A DNA stretch of 64,000 nt from positions 22,022,447 to 22,086,446 of the forward strand of contig NC_054548.1 in the NCBI RefSeq assembly GCF_017654505.1. Direction: 5' to 3'. This DNA is from Polyodon spathula (Eukaryota; Chordata; Actinopteri; Acipenseriformes; Polyodontidae). Shown piece by piece: positions 37,477-49,706 of the stretch; the stretch's first letter is position 1; each line of letters begins with the position of its first letter. The position numbers were made by a program, and so were the translations under genes. Under the pieces are notes generated by a model. It saw nothing but the letters and a program-made list of their open reading frames with translations. It did not search any database and was not told where the DNA came from.

Positions 37477-37605
37477 GGGACATTCCATGCCGCCAATGTT
37501 GTTCTAAACTCCATCTGTGACTTCCGAGGAGTGTTTCTCAGTAACACCTGTCTGTCCTTGGCCAATCCCTTCAGAGACTCATGGGTTATTCACTGCAGTA
37601 CACTT
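37477..37605 (+). pseudogene. PIF/Harbinger transposase fragment (DDE_Tnp_4-like)
   Basis: The frame reads TFHAANVVLNSICDFRGVF and then ANPFRDSWVIHCSTL before a stop. This aligns with the HARBI1-type nuclease core 'FHAxNVQxxCDxxGxFxxV...GSxHDSxIxRxSxL', where the D after IC and the D of DS are conserved (the first is a catalytic acid). It is about 43 codons only, and begins within ten bases of the right end of copy B at 36154-37469. Neither the upstream HARBI1 sequence nor terminal repeats are visible. Confidence 0.65.
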
Positions 37606-40600
37606 TGAATGTTCATGGTGTATCCTCTATTTTTACCTTGACTGGGGTGTTTTAGAGAGATCAGCATAGTTCTTTTTGTTAGAAAGTGTACATGATCAGC
37701 TTGAAACACATTTAAAAAAGCACAACTTGTATTTTCTTCTTTAAAAACAAAAAACAAAATAAAAACATTTGGAGTTTGGTGCTTGATATGCAGAGAACAG
37801 TGCTGGAGTTCTCAAGGTCAAGTAGAGATCATAAAACTAAAACTACAATTCCACATCCCAGCTGCACACATCTGCGCAGGAAGCAGCAGCAGGGCTTAAA
37901 ATAAATCCAAGAACAAAGTTTTGAGAATTAATAGTCACTTTTATGGATTACTTCTTGTCCAAACTATTGGAAAAGTTTAAAGAAAAGAAAAAGAAAGTTC
38001 AATATAGTTTCCACATACACATTCTGTACTTTTGCATGACTTGATGTTTTCATATGCTGTTGACTGAATGTTGACCTGCTAATCTAATGAAACAGTATTA
38101 GTGTATTTCTTCAAGAGTGTGTAATGACTCTTAAAGAGATCTAATTCCTCAAGAGGTAATGAATGCACTGCAGTTCAATACATCATCGATATGGTGTCAT
38201 TAATCCTTTATTTAAGATGAGCAGAGTCTTTGATCTGAAAGTCAGGAAGGTTGCCATCTTTCCTCATGGGGGTGAAGGGACTGTTCAACATGATGTTTGG
38301 TAACCTTGTGTTAACCTTGACTGGTGTGACTTCCAGATCCTAAACACAGTCAAGCACTGTTTAACATGCTGTTGGTAACCCTGATAGGTGTGACTTCCAG
38401 CACTGTTTGCTGATGTTAGCTCTGTGTTCATCTTGGTTAGAGGGGTGTGAACAATACATTTCACTAACCAACTAAAGTGTCATATTGCTAAAATCTGCTA
38501 AGAGGGGATAGGTGTCCAGGGATGTAACATCTTCCTTAAGCAGGATTATGTCTTGATGCCTTCTCTAGCTAATGTTTCTACTGAGTCTTGCATTTGTGAC
38601 TTCCTTTGACAGGAATCAATGGCTTTGCAGCAGACTGACACACTTGCTGTCTCTCCACTGTTGCAGTCATCTGAGCAAATGATGTCCACAATGTTATGAA
38701 AAAAATCCAATTAGCTATAAGACAATTTCAAGGGTATCAGTGGAAGATAATGAATGTCAATTACATTAATTGGGAATATACAGGAACGTATTATGTTTTA
38801 GCAGAACATATCGGATGTCATCACTGATAGTTTGTAACATATTCTTATAAGGTTAAAGGAACAATTGCCCTGAATTTAAATTGATAGTGGTGGCAGTAGA
38901 ATCATGCCTAATCTATTCAAAAATGCATATGGACTTCATGGGATATTGTATGTTGCTCTCAGTTCATTTTTGTTATTTGAATGTATGAATGAAATATGTT
39001 CTTTGCCGCTTCAAAATTCCAATTACAGTATATTATTTATCTTAACTTAATGTTGAGTCTCAGGCACTGAATAAAAAAAAAAAAAAATATATATATTATA
39101 TATATATATCTATATATATATATATATCTATATATATATATAATATATAATATGGGGCATTAAAATATATTATTAATGTCCCATATAGTATTTTTGAGAC
39201 AGTGAAGCAGCAATGATTTGTGTAGACTTGGATATAGATGCTCCTGTCAAGCACCTACTGTTTCATCATCCACCTATCAAATCTGTCAGATCTGATGTCT
39301 TGCCCGTTGTGACTGTAAGTGACTCAAAATGTATTAAGACAAAACTGTGCTAGTAAATAATAAAGAAGAGGAGTGATTCCAATGAAAAATGAAAAATGAA
39401 AGAAAAAAAACGTGCTCTGCATGTGTGCATCTAATTCACTGCTTGAGTAGTTATTTCAGTGTTTACATTGATTGCCATAGGTTTTATTTAAGACAGTTGG
39501 CTCTGACAATTTGTGATAAGCATTTTGATGTCCATGATATTAATTACATTTACTCCTTTTTTTCCTTTTTATTGTCATTATTAAAATATATGTCCATAAA
39601 GTAGATAAAAAGAGATGGAGAAATGTCACAAAGAGGAATGTTAAGCCCTCTGTATTTTGTTGTGCTGAATAGTTACATTATTGAAGACTGAGCATGCTTC
39701 TTTAGAATTGTTTATTTGTTTTATATTTTCCAATAGGTGATATTGATATCACTGTACTGTATCTGACCTTTATCTCAAACAAATTAAAGCTGCAGAGGAA
39801 CGAGTCAGTATTGAGACACTGCCAGGTTGGTGGAGATTATAAATGGCTTCATGAGTACTGGCTGGCCTGTGTGATCACTCATGACCTACCCTTAGCTACA
39901 TTGCAAAGTGGAAAACCATTTATCAGGGATATGTGAGATGATGTATTACATCACATTTCATTCCATCTGTTCTTGGTTTCTCTATTGGTGCTTATTTCCT
40001 TTTGTTTTTTTTTTTTCTTTTTTTTTTGTTTTTTTTTTTTCTCTTTCTTAAAATGCCACTACTTTCAAAGAATTTATTTTCACAACTACAGGTTTTTATA
40101 TAAATACTACTAAAAATGTAATTAAATAAATAAATAAATACATAAATACATAAATAAGTTGTGTATTGTATAATGTAATAAATGAACAGATTTTGACCAT
40201 ATAAATATTATTGCTTGGGTTACCTTTTCATTAAAATGTGTGACTTTCTGTCAACTGGTTTAAATAGCACATATAACTCTAAACACTCAATCAAAAGTAT
40301 AATAGTAAAATAATTACACAGTATACAGCACCATTCGTTTTGAGTCCTGTGTCTAAAAAGAAGGTGTATAATACCAGAGAAAACCTTACTCATTTCAACA
40401 GCCTGCACCTGCTTCTTCTCTTCTCTTAATACTGAACCAGATGGCTTTATTGACATAATGTTTTGGTACCAAACCAAAATAAATGTGCATACCTGTTAGC
40501 ACAGATGAATACTGCCGAGACAGGCAAATTAAATGATGTTGCACTGTAGCACCGTGTGTCTAGTTTCGTATTTCGAAGTGATAAACAAAGGATTAAATAC

Positions 40601-40947
40601 AGTTGGCCTTTTGATTTAATTTGGTCTGTGTGGATCACAGACAAGGAGCATTTTCAATTCCTGTTATGTGTGTGTTATATACTGCTGTATTGCTGTTTTC
40701 TGTTTATATCATTACTTACTAATTTACTTTTTCAACAATGCTGACTGCTTCTGGAAAGACATCTCTGGAGTGGGGTTTTAGAAATGAATATTTGGGGTGT
40801 GCAGATGTACACCCCTAGTCATTATTCAAACCACTTCACTGTAGAAAGTCAACATTTAGAAGCAGTCACAGTGGTTAAAAAAGGAAATATTTACTGGAAT
40901 AAAAAAAAAACATACTGTCGTCGACAATTTATCACCAGTGAGAAACA
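37606..40947. other. AT-rich non-coding DNA
   Basis: Holds an imperfect AT array at about 39078-39142, poly-T rich sequence at 40002-40046 and an (AAAT)n-like run at about 40122-40158. A partial direct repeat lies at 38282-38337 / 38358-38402. No exon found. Confidence 0.5.
39078..39145. repeat. Imperfect (AT)n microsatellite
   Basis: AT units interrupted by tctata steps, after a poly-A run. Confidence 0.9.
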
Positions 40948-41230
40948 ATGGCGGATGAAGAACTGCCAGTTTTATGTGCTGTGATGTTAAAGAGAAAGAA
41001 AAGTAAAAAGCAGGATAGGAAAATCTGGGTTAGAAAATGGATTCAAAAGAGGAAGGAAAGGGGTGCTTTAAAAAATGTGTTGGCAGAACTACATGGTGAG
41101 GATTTGTGTGGTTACAATATTTTTGTTAGGATGGATCCCGCCACGTTTGATGAGTTGCTGAGAAACGTCAGCGGGAAAATCAATCACCTTCAGCAGGTGA
41201 AAGATTGGCCACTGCTGACTTTACAAAATC
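40948..41230 (+). pseudogene. PIF/Harbinger (HARBI1-like) nuclease N-terminus, broken
   Basis: It starts ATG with MADEELPVLCAVMLKRKKSK, a basic stretch, then WVRKWIQKRKERGALKNVLA, ELHGEDLCGYNIFVRMDPAT, FDELLRNVSGKI. This is the characteristic N-terminus of HARBI1-like transposases ('WVRPWL..R...G....LL.EL..ED...Y.NF.RM.P..FD.LL..V'). A frameshift near 41187 moves the expected SAGERLAT block into another frame, and homology stops after it. The DDE catalytic core is absent here. The fragment at 37477-37605 is too far away and too short to be counted as the same insertion without evidence. Confidence 0.8.
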
Positions 41231-42658
41231 TGTATGTCTTATATCATAATTATAATAATAATATTTCTATTCTTTATACATAAAAGTAAACTCCCTTGAG
41301 AACTGTGTAAAAAAAATACATTTACAGTCAATTCAGGCTCTTCACTGGGTACTAAACTTAACAATGCACTGCACATTGCCATTAAAGTAATGCACATCTA
41401 TTTATTTATCTGTTTGTGTATCTGCTTAATAAAGGATAGAACATGTTTTCTCAGAATCAGAACTGACATGTTAAGTGTTTTTTTTTTTTTTTTTTAAATC
41501 CGTAGGCATTCCTTGCAATTTACAACAACAGCCACTCTGAATTGCATCTGCTGTGAAGCGAAATGCACTGTAATTATAGCACCCTTTTGTTTGAGCCACA
41601 AAAATAAAAACAGGCTTGTTAAAGACGCTTTTAAAAATAGGTTGGATGTGAAAAGGTGGCAGATGTCTTTTTGTCATTTGTAGATTCCTTCAGACAAAAA
41701 AGTATGTTATATAATTCTGATACAATATTATAACACGTTGAATAGGAAGACTGTACAAGTAAACCACTTAACAATAGTTTATTAAATCATAAAGACACAT
41801 CTGTTACCAAGCTTAAAAAGAGTGACTCAGTGTTTACACGATGATTAATGAAGACTCATTAATACATTCAGGTGTTTAAATGGTCACCCATTACTTAAAC
41901 AGTGTTTATAGCCAACTCTGTAGGGATAGCAATATTATGAATCACTGCCTGTCAGTTCTCCTGTTAAAATGTTAAAGGATACATCACAAGACAGAGGAGA
42001 ATGAAAAATAAAATGTTCCCATCTAAAAGACAACAGAATAACCAAGTGCTAAAGGCATTAGTTGCAAATTCTTTCTATTAACTCGAACAATTAATACTGC
42101 ATTGGTTCTTCTTCTTTAAAATAAAATGAAATAAAATAATGTTCTACAGTATGTTGTATGAAGTATTACAAGTCTTGAACTTTTCACCCACTGCTTAGGA
42201 AGTGGTATTTACAGGAACTATCACATAACAAATTGAACCTGTTTTGTTCAAAAATGTATACATCACATTTTCATTGAAATGTCCCTTGTTTGTTATATCC
42301 TTTTTGACCCCCATTTAAAGAGTTTGCCACCAGTGTGATAGATTACCTCAACAGATTGCTCTGACTAGGTGCCACAGATACTGCTCAAGAGGGTTGATAT
42401 AATGATGATACTTCAGTTCTGTTCCTACCATTTAAGCTATTTAAGCTAGAAAGTGCTCGCACTGAAGGCTTTGTTTGTATCTTCTATTCTGTATTTGGTT
42501 ATCACAAAGAGCAAACAAACCACTTGTAGTCTAACTTAAAATACAATTCATTTGATAACTATTTGGTGTTCAATTTTTGAATCAAGATAATGAATAAAAT
42601 TATCATATAGGGAAATAGCATGACCAAAAGCAATTATTTCATCTTGTTGTACAGCTTT
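41231..42658. other. Non-coding DNA
   Basis: No gene or repeat family recognised; a poly-T run at about 41479-41495. Confidence 0.5.
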
Positions 42659-42791
42659 TTGATAAGTATATAGAACACTACAAAGTGGTATGTAATTCAA
42701 TATGTTATCATAACATTATTCTGCGGGTTTTATTCCACTTTATGAAGCAAAGTTAGTTAATTCTACAGCGTGATGCAAAACCATAGCTATA
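42659..42791 (-). mobile_element. Tc1-like family 1, terminal fragment (third copy)
   Basis: It shares 'acactacaaagtggtatgta', 'attattctgcgggttttatt' and 'cagcgtgatgcaaaa' with the right-hand 150 bp of the copies at 9533-9785 and 10571-11185. It ends at the degenerate terminus 'ccatagctata'. No left end or coding sequence is present. Confidence 0.7.
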
Positions 42792-45700
42792 GGTGAAAAT
42801 GGATGAATGAGATTGTCTTGATTGGACTTCTCCACACTTATCTTATTGGTTCAGTGGGTATGAAGCAGTCATAATAACATGTTTCATTATGTATTTATCC
42901 AGACTGCATAACTTGCACTGCTTGATGGCATGCTGTTTGCTGACTTCCATACACAAAAGCCATGCCATGGTTATCACATCTCTGTAACAGCATAAATATT
43001 TTTGTTCATTCTGTGTCTCTTTACATAATTTAATATATATTTCAGCCCACACTGTAATTGGGTATTACTTTTAAAACAATAATTGTCCATTTATTGCAAG
43101 CTGTTTAAGGTCATACATGACTTATAGCCATTGCCTACAATTACAGCTCCGCTGTTATATCATGTCAAACATATAAAATCAGTAATATAGCATCCAATTT
43201 AGCAGAAGTAATACCATTATTTAAAAGGGGTATTGACTATCACAGTTACTCGTGGGTGTAGTGTACTTTGAGCCAATGCGCCAACAGACAGTAAACTTAT
43301 GGAACGTGGTAATGAAATAGTTACTTTATCTGTAATGGATATTTTATAACACATATATTTTCATAGCATTACAATTCTACCTGTTAACTGTCATACTAAA
43401 TGTGCTCTCTATCATTTTCTGCTGTTGTTTCTGCCTTGGTCATTGTTTGCCACTTACTTTTTCAGCCAGTTTGTCTGCTTCTGAAAAGACTCAAAAGCCT
43501 TCTGAATGGGGTTGCTTGAAAAATGACCACAAGTGGTGTGCTGTTATAATTTTGGTCTCCTATATGTACAGTTACCCTATTGGGCAATTTAATAACCACC
43601 TAACTTCATAAAGTGGAATAAATAGTCATATATGCTGAAATAGCAATGGAAAGTCATACACAAAACAGGAAGTTAAACAGGAAAAAATAAATAAACTATT
43701 CAGAAAATAAGGGACAAATTGGCCAGTTATGGTCCTTTTTTGCACCAATTTGGGATGTTCTTTGCATTGAACACCTACCTCTTTGGAGCTAGTTTATGTT
43801 CTTGTCCATATATTGCAGGAGACAAAAATGTGTTTAAAGCTTTTGGACATTTGTCTAGTTGTGTTTGTAATAGACCATCCAGAATTTTCTGTTTTGCCTG
43901 GCTCTTTCTTGCATATGCTGTTCAATCATCAGTAAAACGCTAATGGACCAAGGCATCATATGCCATTTTGCTATGCTTTTTGACAGCCACTGTGAAAAAT
44001 ACATTTCATCCTTAGTCTTCTGACAATCATGTTAATATTGTGAAGTAATAATGAATTGAAAATCTTGGAAAATCTTGGCACCTGGGTCATGCACATGTTA
44101 TTGCTTTTATATATTATGACTCAACAATTCTTTGACAGATCTACATTCATTGCTCTTTTAAACTGTAAAATCGCCATACATCTCAGATGTTGAAAAAATA
44201 TAGTTGCTGATATTTTTATTGTACACATCATGTAGATGTTTACAAGGCATTTCTATGAAGTAACGAAAAAGTATATACCTGCTTGTTCAGGATATACAGC
44301 CAAGCATTTAGTTATGGAATTAAACACTACTTTACACACATGCATCTCCATTCACTTTGTACCTGAGATGTGCAGCTTAAAGCAAGCAGTTATTTTCATT
44401 TAAAAATTAGGGCAGTGTACAAAACATAAGGTTTATGAAATGGTTTAGTTAGCTAAAACAGCAGGGGGCAAGAGAGCAAGTCATTAAGATATGCATAGAC
44501 TGACTTATGGATGATCTGAATAATTAGGAGTATGAAGAGAAATCAATGCTAAGCAAGTGAAGTTTGTGTAAATTAAGATTGATGAGTTAGATTTAGTAGG
44601 GGTCAGAATGTGGACTTTTGAATTAGAATGGATTGTAAATGAAGGAGGCCCGCTAAAACTGAATCAATATGAGAGCAGATTCATGAATGCATGAAAAGGA
44701 AACATCCAAAATATCCTTTGTAAAAATGGTCTAACAATCTGTTTAATGCATTTATGCAAGTGCTGGTCCATGATATTGCACCTGACTGAACTATACAGAT
44801 GTATACAGAAATCTATGAGATTGTCTCAGGGGTTGTGATATACATTTTACTGGTTAGAGAAAATTCAGTTAGAACTAAACACTAAAATAATGTTTATGTA
44901 ATTATGGCAGTGTAGAATCCTTGCACGTGTAAATAGTATGATTTTGGTGTTGACTTAAATAAAGTTGAGTTATTTTAAATTTAATTCCTTTCCTGCCAAA
45001 CTTAAATTCAAAACAAATCAACTTTATTTAACCCCAAGACCAAAACCACAGTCTGCTCTGCCACAGTAATATTGATATATTGATATATTTTGTTACCTAT
45101 TTCATGAAAGAATAATAACACCTGAAGTTACATCAAGATGACTGAATACCAAATCATCTCTTCAATCCTCTTCACGCCATAAAGTGCAGGTAAAATGTTG
45201 CAGTGCATACTTTAGTCAATGTTTCATCAGTGCAATCAAGGTTTGTATGTTTTGCTGTGATGTATGGTCAAGAAAAGTCAGATCCATTGGCTTAAACCTC
45301 AAAGTACTTGAATCGCTGACTAATGGCCTCAACAATGATGTCATGCATGCATTCTCATGTGCCTTGGGTGGAACTGTGCACTGGTGGATAAGAATGAATG
45401 TTGGTGTCAGAGCAGATAGGGCTCATAAGTCTTTATAATGTCATTACAGTATTTAGGAATATGTTGATGTGTTATTGCCAAAGGGCTAGGGTGCACCTTT
45501 GAATAACCACTGAACTTAAGAAGGCATTAATATGCTTGATATTTGAGTGGCATACTGTATACAGCATATTAGTATACTAAAGTATGCACATCTCAAAGCT
45601 GCAAAGTTGCATTTGGGCATTAGTGGATAACGAGCATACACACAACATAGTGATGCGCATGGATTATTTATCAATTATAAACAAAACATTTAAAATAGTG

Positions 45701-47132
45701 TGACTGAAGGTACGCTTGTAAGAATGAATAAATACTACAGTATAATCAATGCATAGATATATAGTATGTATATACAAAATGCATGTGTGTATCTATTACA
45801 TTAAGTAATTTATCTAGTTTGTTTCCAACTAACGCTTGCTAGTCTCTTATAAAAAATTGTTGCTCCTTATGACTTCCACAAAAGTGACATGTATTGTAAT
45901 TATTCAAATGTACTATTTGCTATATCCAGTAAGTTATTAAGAGTTGTTTGTTTATTATACTACAACAAATTAAAAAAACCTGTTTGACACCCTTAAAAAA
46001 TAAATTACCAGACATAGTTAAAAACAATAGTCATTACATCTGTTTCGCAGGACAAGACAAGAGAAAGATATATTACAAGTTACATGTAAAAAGTAATATA
46101 AAACACGTATTAAGTAATAAGTAAGGACATTATATTCGTTTTTTTCTGAAGAAACGAGTAACAAGTAATGTCACTTTTTTCAATAGCTGAAATGTGTGTT
46201 TGAAAGTCTTTTTTCTATTATTACAGTAACTAGAGAGTAACATAAAATTAATCAGTGAACAAGATGACAGCCGAACACTGTTTCTGACCTCAGCTCACAA
46301 ACAAAGGTGTTTCAGTATTAAATTTACTGTATATAATTGCCATGGCAGTAGGCATTTTACAAAATAAAACATGCCATTTGAGTTCATTCAACTCTGCTGC
46401 TACATGACCAGAAAAAATGAACACTGGGAAGGGAGTAAAAAATGTAAACATACTGTATCACCAAGCTTTGGGATAGATTGGAGTACTGGAAGTTATTTAA
46501 AGTGATCAGGGAAGATAAGAAACAGCAAAGCAAGGACCAATACATCTTACAAGTATTGTTATAACATACAGTATATCGATGAGATAGTGGTTCTTTAGAT
46601 GGATTCATGTCAAAATATGCCAGTAAGAGGCTTTTAGAATAAGGATGGCCTGTCAGCAGTGTTTTGATTGTGGATACATAAACATTATTCCATGCTCCCA
46701 GACTGAACAAAAAAAAAAAACAAAAAAAAAACTGGTAGATTTCAGATTGCCTTGTTTTAACAGTGAGCGTAAAAAAAAAAATGACAGCTCTCAGATTTTC
46801 CTTTTCAATTTTTTGTTTACTTCCTGTTTTTTTTTTTTTTTTTAAGCTTGACATTCTATCTAAAAGCTCCACGGCCAATTACTGTGTGATAGAGCCCTAC
46901 AATTCAGCTTTCTGATTGGTGGATGAAAATGCTTGAGCTCTTTATGATATTTCACCTGGAGTGTGAAATTCTCTCCGCTAGTCTTTATGTAAAACACCTG
47001 TTACAGTGTAGATCTCAAGGCACAGCCAAGAACATACATAAAGATTGATGCACTCAAGCCAGGCACTGACTCATGGATCAATTATTTGCAAGGGAAGTTT
47101 GACTGATATGTTGGTTAAATTTAATACAGGTC
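42792..47132. other. AT-rich non-coding DNA
   Basis: No exon or identifiable element. The long minus-strand ORF at 46384-46878 is largely poly-A/T read as Lys/Phe and is not credible as a gene. Confidence 0.5.
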
Positions 47133-47822
47133 TGTGAAACGGTAGTGGGCAGAGCTTAGGGAAGACCAGAAATGACAGCACACAGGAGATGGAAGTGATG
47201 TTTAGTCCTGGAGCCCTGTACCAGGAATGGTATCTGGGCAGGATTTTATTTTAACTCACAATGAAAATAAACAATCCAGTATTGCAGAAAACAAACATGA
47301 AAACTACCTGGAATACCAGCAATGGTAAATTCAGGTTTCAAATAAAAAGAGTAAACAAAAACATTGTGGTTACAAAAAAACTACAACAAAGTAAGCACAG
47401 CGTTTCTCCGTACTGCTGCAGTGGGTTTCTTCTCACCGTCTCTTGGCTCCCTTCCAAGGAATAAAGAATAGTCCTGGGTTTTTTTTCCACCGCTGTAATC
47501 CACCAGGGTTTTCCAAAGCTTCAGGATTCTATGAATTACAGCAGGTTTGTAAAAACAAAACAACAAAGCACAGCGCGTGCCCTCTGTGTTTTGAGTTCAG
47601 GATAGGGAGACTGAATGGCAGAACCATGTTGCCTAAATACTGCTGATTCCCACACCTGCAATCAGTGTGCTGCCCCAATCGGCCAGCACAGCACAGCTAA
47701 TTGCAATAATAGGGACTCGGTGGCCGCATGGTTCCGTCTTGGGCCAAGATGGCTGCCAACTCGGAACTTCCAGTCTGGTCAGAGTTCAGCCTCCTGACCC
47801 AATCATGGTCACAACTATCACA
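47133..47822 (-). mobile_element. Solo LTR (690 bp)
   Basis: It begins TGTGAAACGG and ends ACTATCACA, so both strands read TG...CA. Read on the minus strand it starts TGTGATAGTTGTGACC, has a CpG-containing promoter-like first part and an 'aataaaatcc' polyadenylation-like signal toward the end. A clear target duplication is not visible (flanks ggtc / ttgc). No internal genes. Base composition is distinctly richer in GC than the surroundings. Confidence 0.7.
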
Positions 47823-48763
47823 TTGCTAGTCTGTACAATTAAAGACATTAAAAAAGGCTTGTAGTCGAAACATTGGTCATGGAATGTATTTCTTTTAGTG
47901 TTACTAGAATAATACACACCTTAGGTAGGTATTTCACCCCAGGAGCAACAGGGACATTTACTGTATAAACTTGTTATGTCAAGCTGCCAATTGCCAATCA
48001 CTAACCATAAACCCTTTTGTTTCTTGTTTTTAACTGCCTCTTTTTTTCTATTGGGGTGTTTTTAACATGTAATGCTTAACATACCCCTAGGGACAACAAA
48101 AATTGCCATATGCGGGTCAACATATTAGTTTTAGCAAAACAAATCAATGTTTTCATGGATCAGGATCAATGATAAGTTAGTTATTAAAATATGCAATATT
48201 TGGAGAAATGGGTTAAAAAATCAATAGCAATATATATTTTTTTTGCATTTGAAAATGCTGAAAATTCAATAAATGCAGGGTACTTATTTTCAGCATCATT
48301 ATTGAAGGAATAGGCTGTGGGGATTTCAGAAACCTGATCGTATTTGAAAGGGATCAATACGGACTTCACAGAGATGAATAAATTACACTCTCAATTGAAA
48401 GTTTATTCTTGTGAGGTTATGTCATACAGTATAATTTAGGAGTATATTGATTTGTCATACTGTACATGAAGGAGAGAGATATATTTGTTCCAAATACAAT
48501 ATGTAAAAGTGTTATTTGCTGAACTTTTTAAATAAATAAAACACAATTATATTTGTCATACATTATTGGTCCCTTTTCATGTTATACATGTCCTTTACCC
48601 CTAATGGAATAGAACAGCTAGGACCAATTACAGTAAATGGTACACTATTGTAAGGAATAGCATTTCTTTTCTATAATGGAAGTCTGTTATACCCTGCAGG
48701 GGATTCATATTCTAGAAACAATTATATTGTGGAGGCGTGTATCTGTTTATCCATTTATGATAT
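47823..48763. other. Non-coding DNA
   Basis: No feature recognised. Confidence 0.5.
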
Positions 48764-48982
48764 AGGAGGCTGTATGGTCCAGTGGTTAAAGAAAAGGGCT
48801 TGTAACCAGAAAGTCTCTGGTTCAAATTCAACCCTGAGCAAGTCGCTGAACCTCCTTGTGCTCCACCTTTCGGGTGATACGCTGTTGTAAGTGACTCTGC
48901 AGCTGATGCATAGTTCACACACCCTAGTCTCTGTAAGTCACCTTGGAGAAAGGCATCTGCTAAATAAAAAAAAAAAAAAAAA
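48764..48982 (+). mobile_element. tRNA-derived SINE with L2-type tail
   Basis: The head contains a box A-like tggtccagtgg and a box B-like ggttcaaattc, the internal RNA polymerase III promoter of tRNA-derived SINEs. A body follows (ctgagcaagtcgctgaacct) and then the tail gtaagtcaccttggagaaag-gcatctgctaaata and a poly-A run. Homologous tail sequence is at 32008-32105. It is complete enough to define the structure, though target-site repeats are unclear. Confidence 0.85.
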
Positions 48983-49142
48983 CATATTAATGATAAAACA
49001 TGTTAAGAAGATTAATTTTTGCTGAGGATATCAGGATAGGTCACGTTGAGTTCTTGTCTGTGATAGTTTGGCCTAACAACGATTAAAGATTTGCATTGGG
49101 CCGCTGTTATTTTCATTAACCTGCATTGTTGAAAGGCCTTAA

Positions 49143-49702
49143 CACTAGAACTGCCGGAGTGGTCTTTTTGGCGCATCACATTTTTTAAAAGCATTTTTTT
49201 CCACTGATTTGGCAGAAAGCCATCTGTGTCACTTTCCTCCATTGCTTCACAGACTGTCATAAGCTCCCGCTGCATGTCAAAAGTCATCTCTGAGCTGCTA
49301 AAACCGCTCTGTTTTATTGCCCAGCATTTGCAATCATAAGTCCCCTTCCAACACCACCCCCAAGACTTGTGTCAGTGCTCGTGTTGTAACAGGTTTCCCT
49401 CATGTGTAACACACAAGCAGGCTGCAAAAACTGTGTCACAGACAATATCCTGAAGAAAAACAAATAGTAACATCAACGTCTGATTTACAAAGAAATAATG
49501 GGAAAATACAAGTGAGGAAATCAGAATTAAAGGTAAGCACTATGCTTGGTATGTTAAAATAAACACGGTGTTTTGACTACATTTAACAAAGAACAGTTTC
49601 GTAGCGTGCGCCGCTGCAGTAGTTTTATATGCATTTTAATAGAATGTAAAAAAGACCACTGTGGTAGTTCTAGGTATGTATGCACGCCCGGTAGTTCTAG
49701 TG
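49143..49702. mobile_element. piggyBac-type non-autonomous element (560 bp)
   Basis: Flanked on both sides by TTAA (49139-49142, 49703-49706), the piggyBac target duplication. The ends are inverted: left CACTAGAACTGCCGG, right (reversed) CACTAGAACTACCGG, 14 of 15 identical. Further in, 'gtggtctttttggcgc' near the left end pairs with 'aaaaaagaccactgtggtag' near the right. A minus-strand run at the left (EESDTDGFLP) may be a trace of transposase N-terminus, but no catalytic region is present. Confidence 0.9.
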
Positions 49703-49706
49703 TTAA

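Noticed and set aside
46384..46878. 164-codon minus-strand ORF
   Set aside because: Long poly-A/T runs give Lys and Phe tracts; no domain and no splice context.
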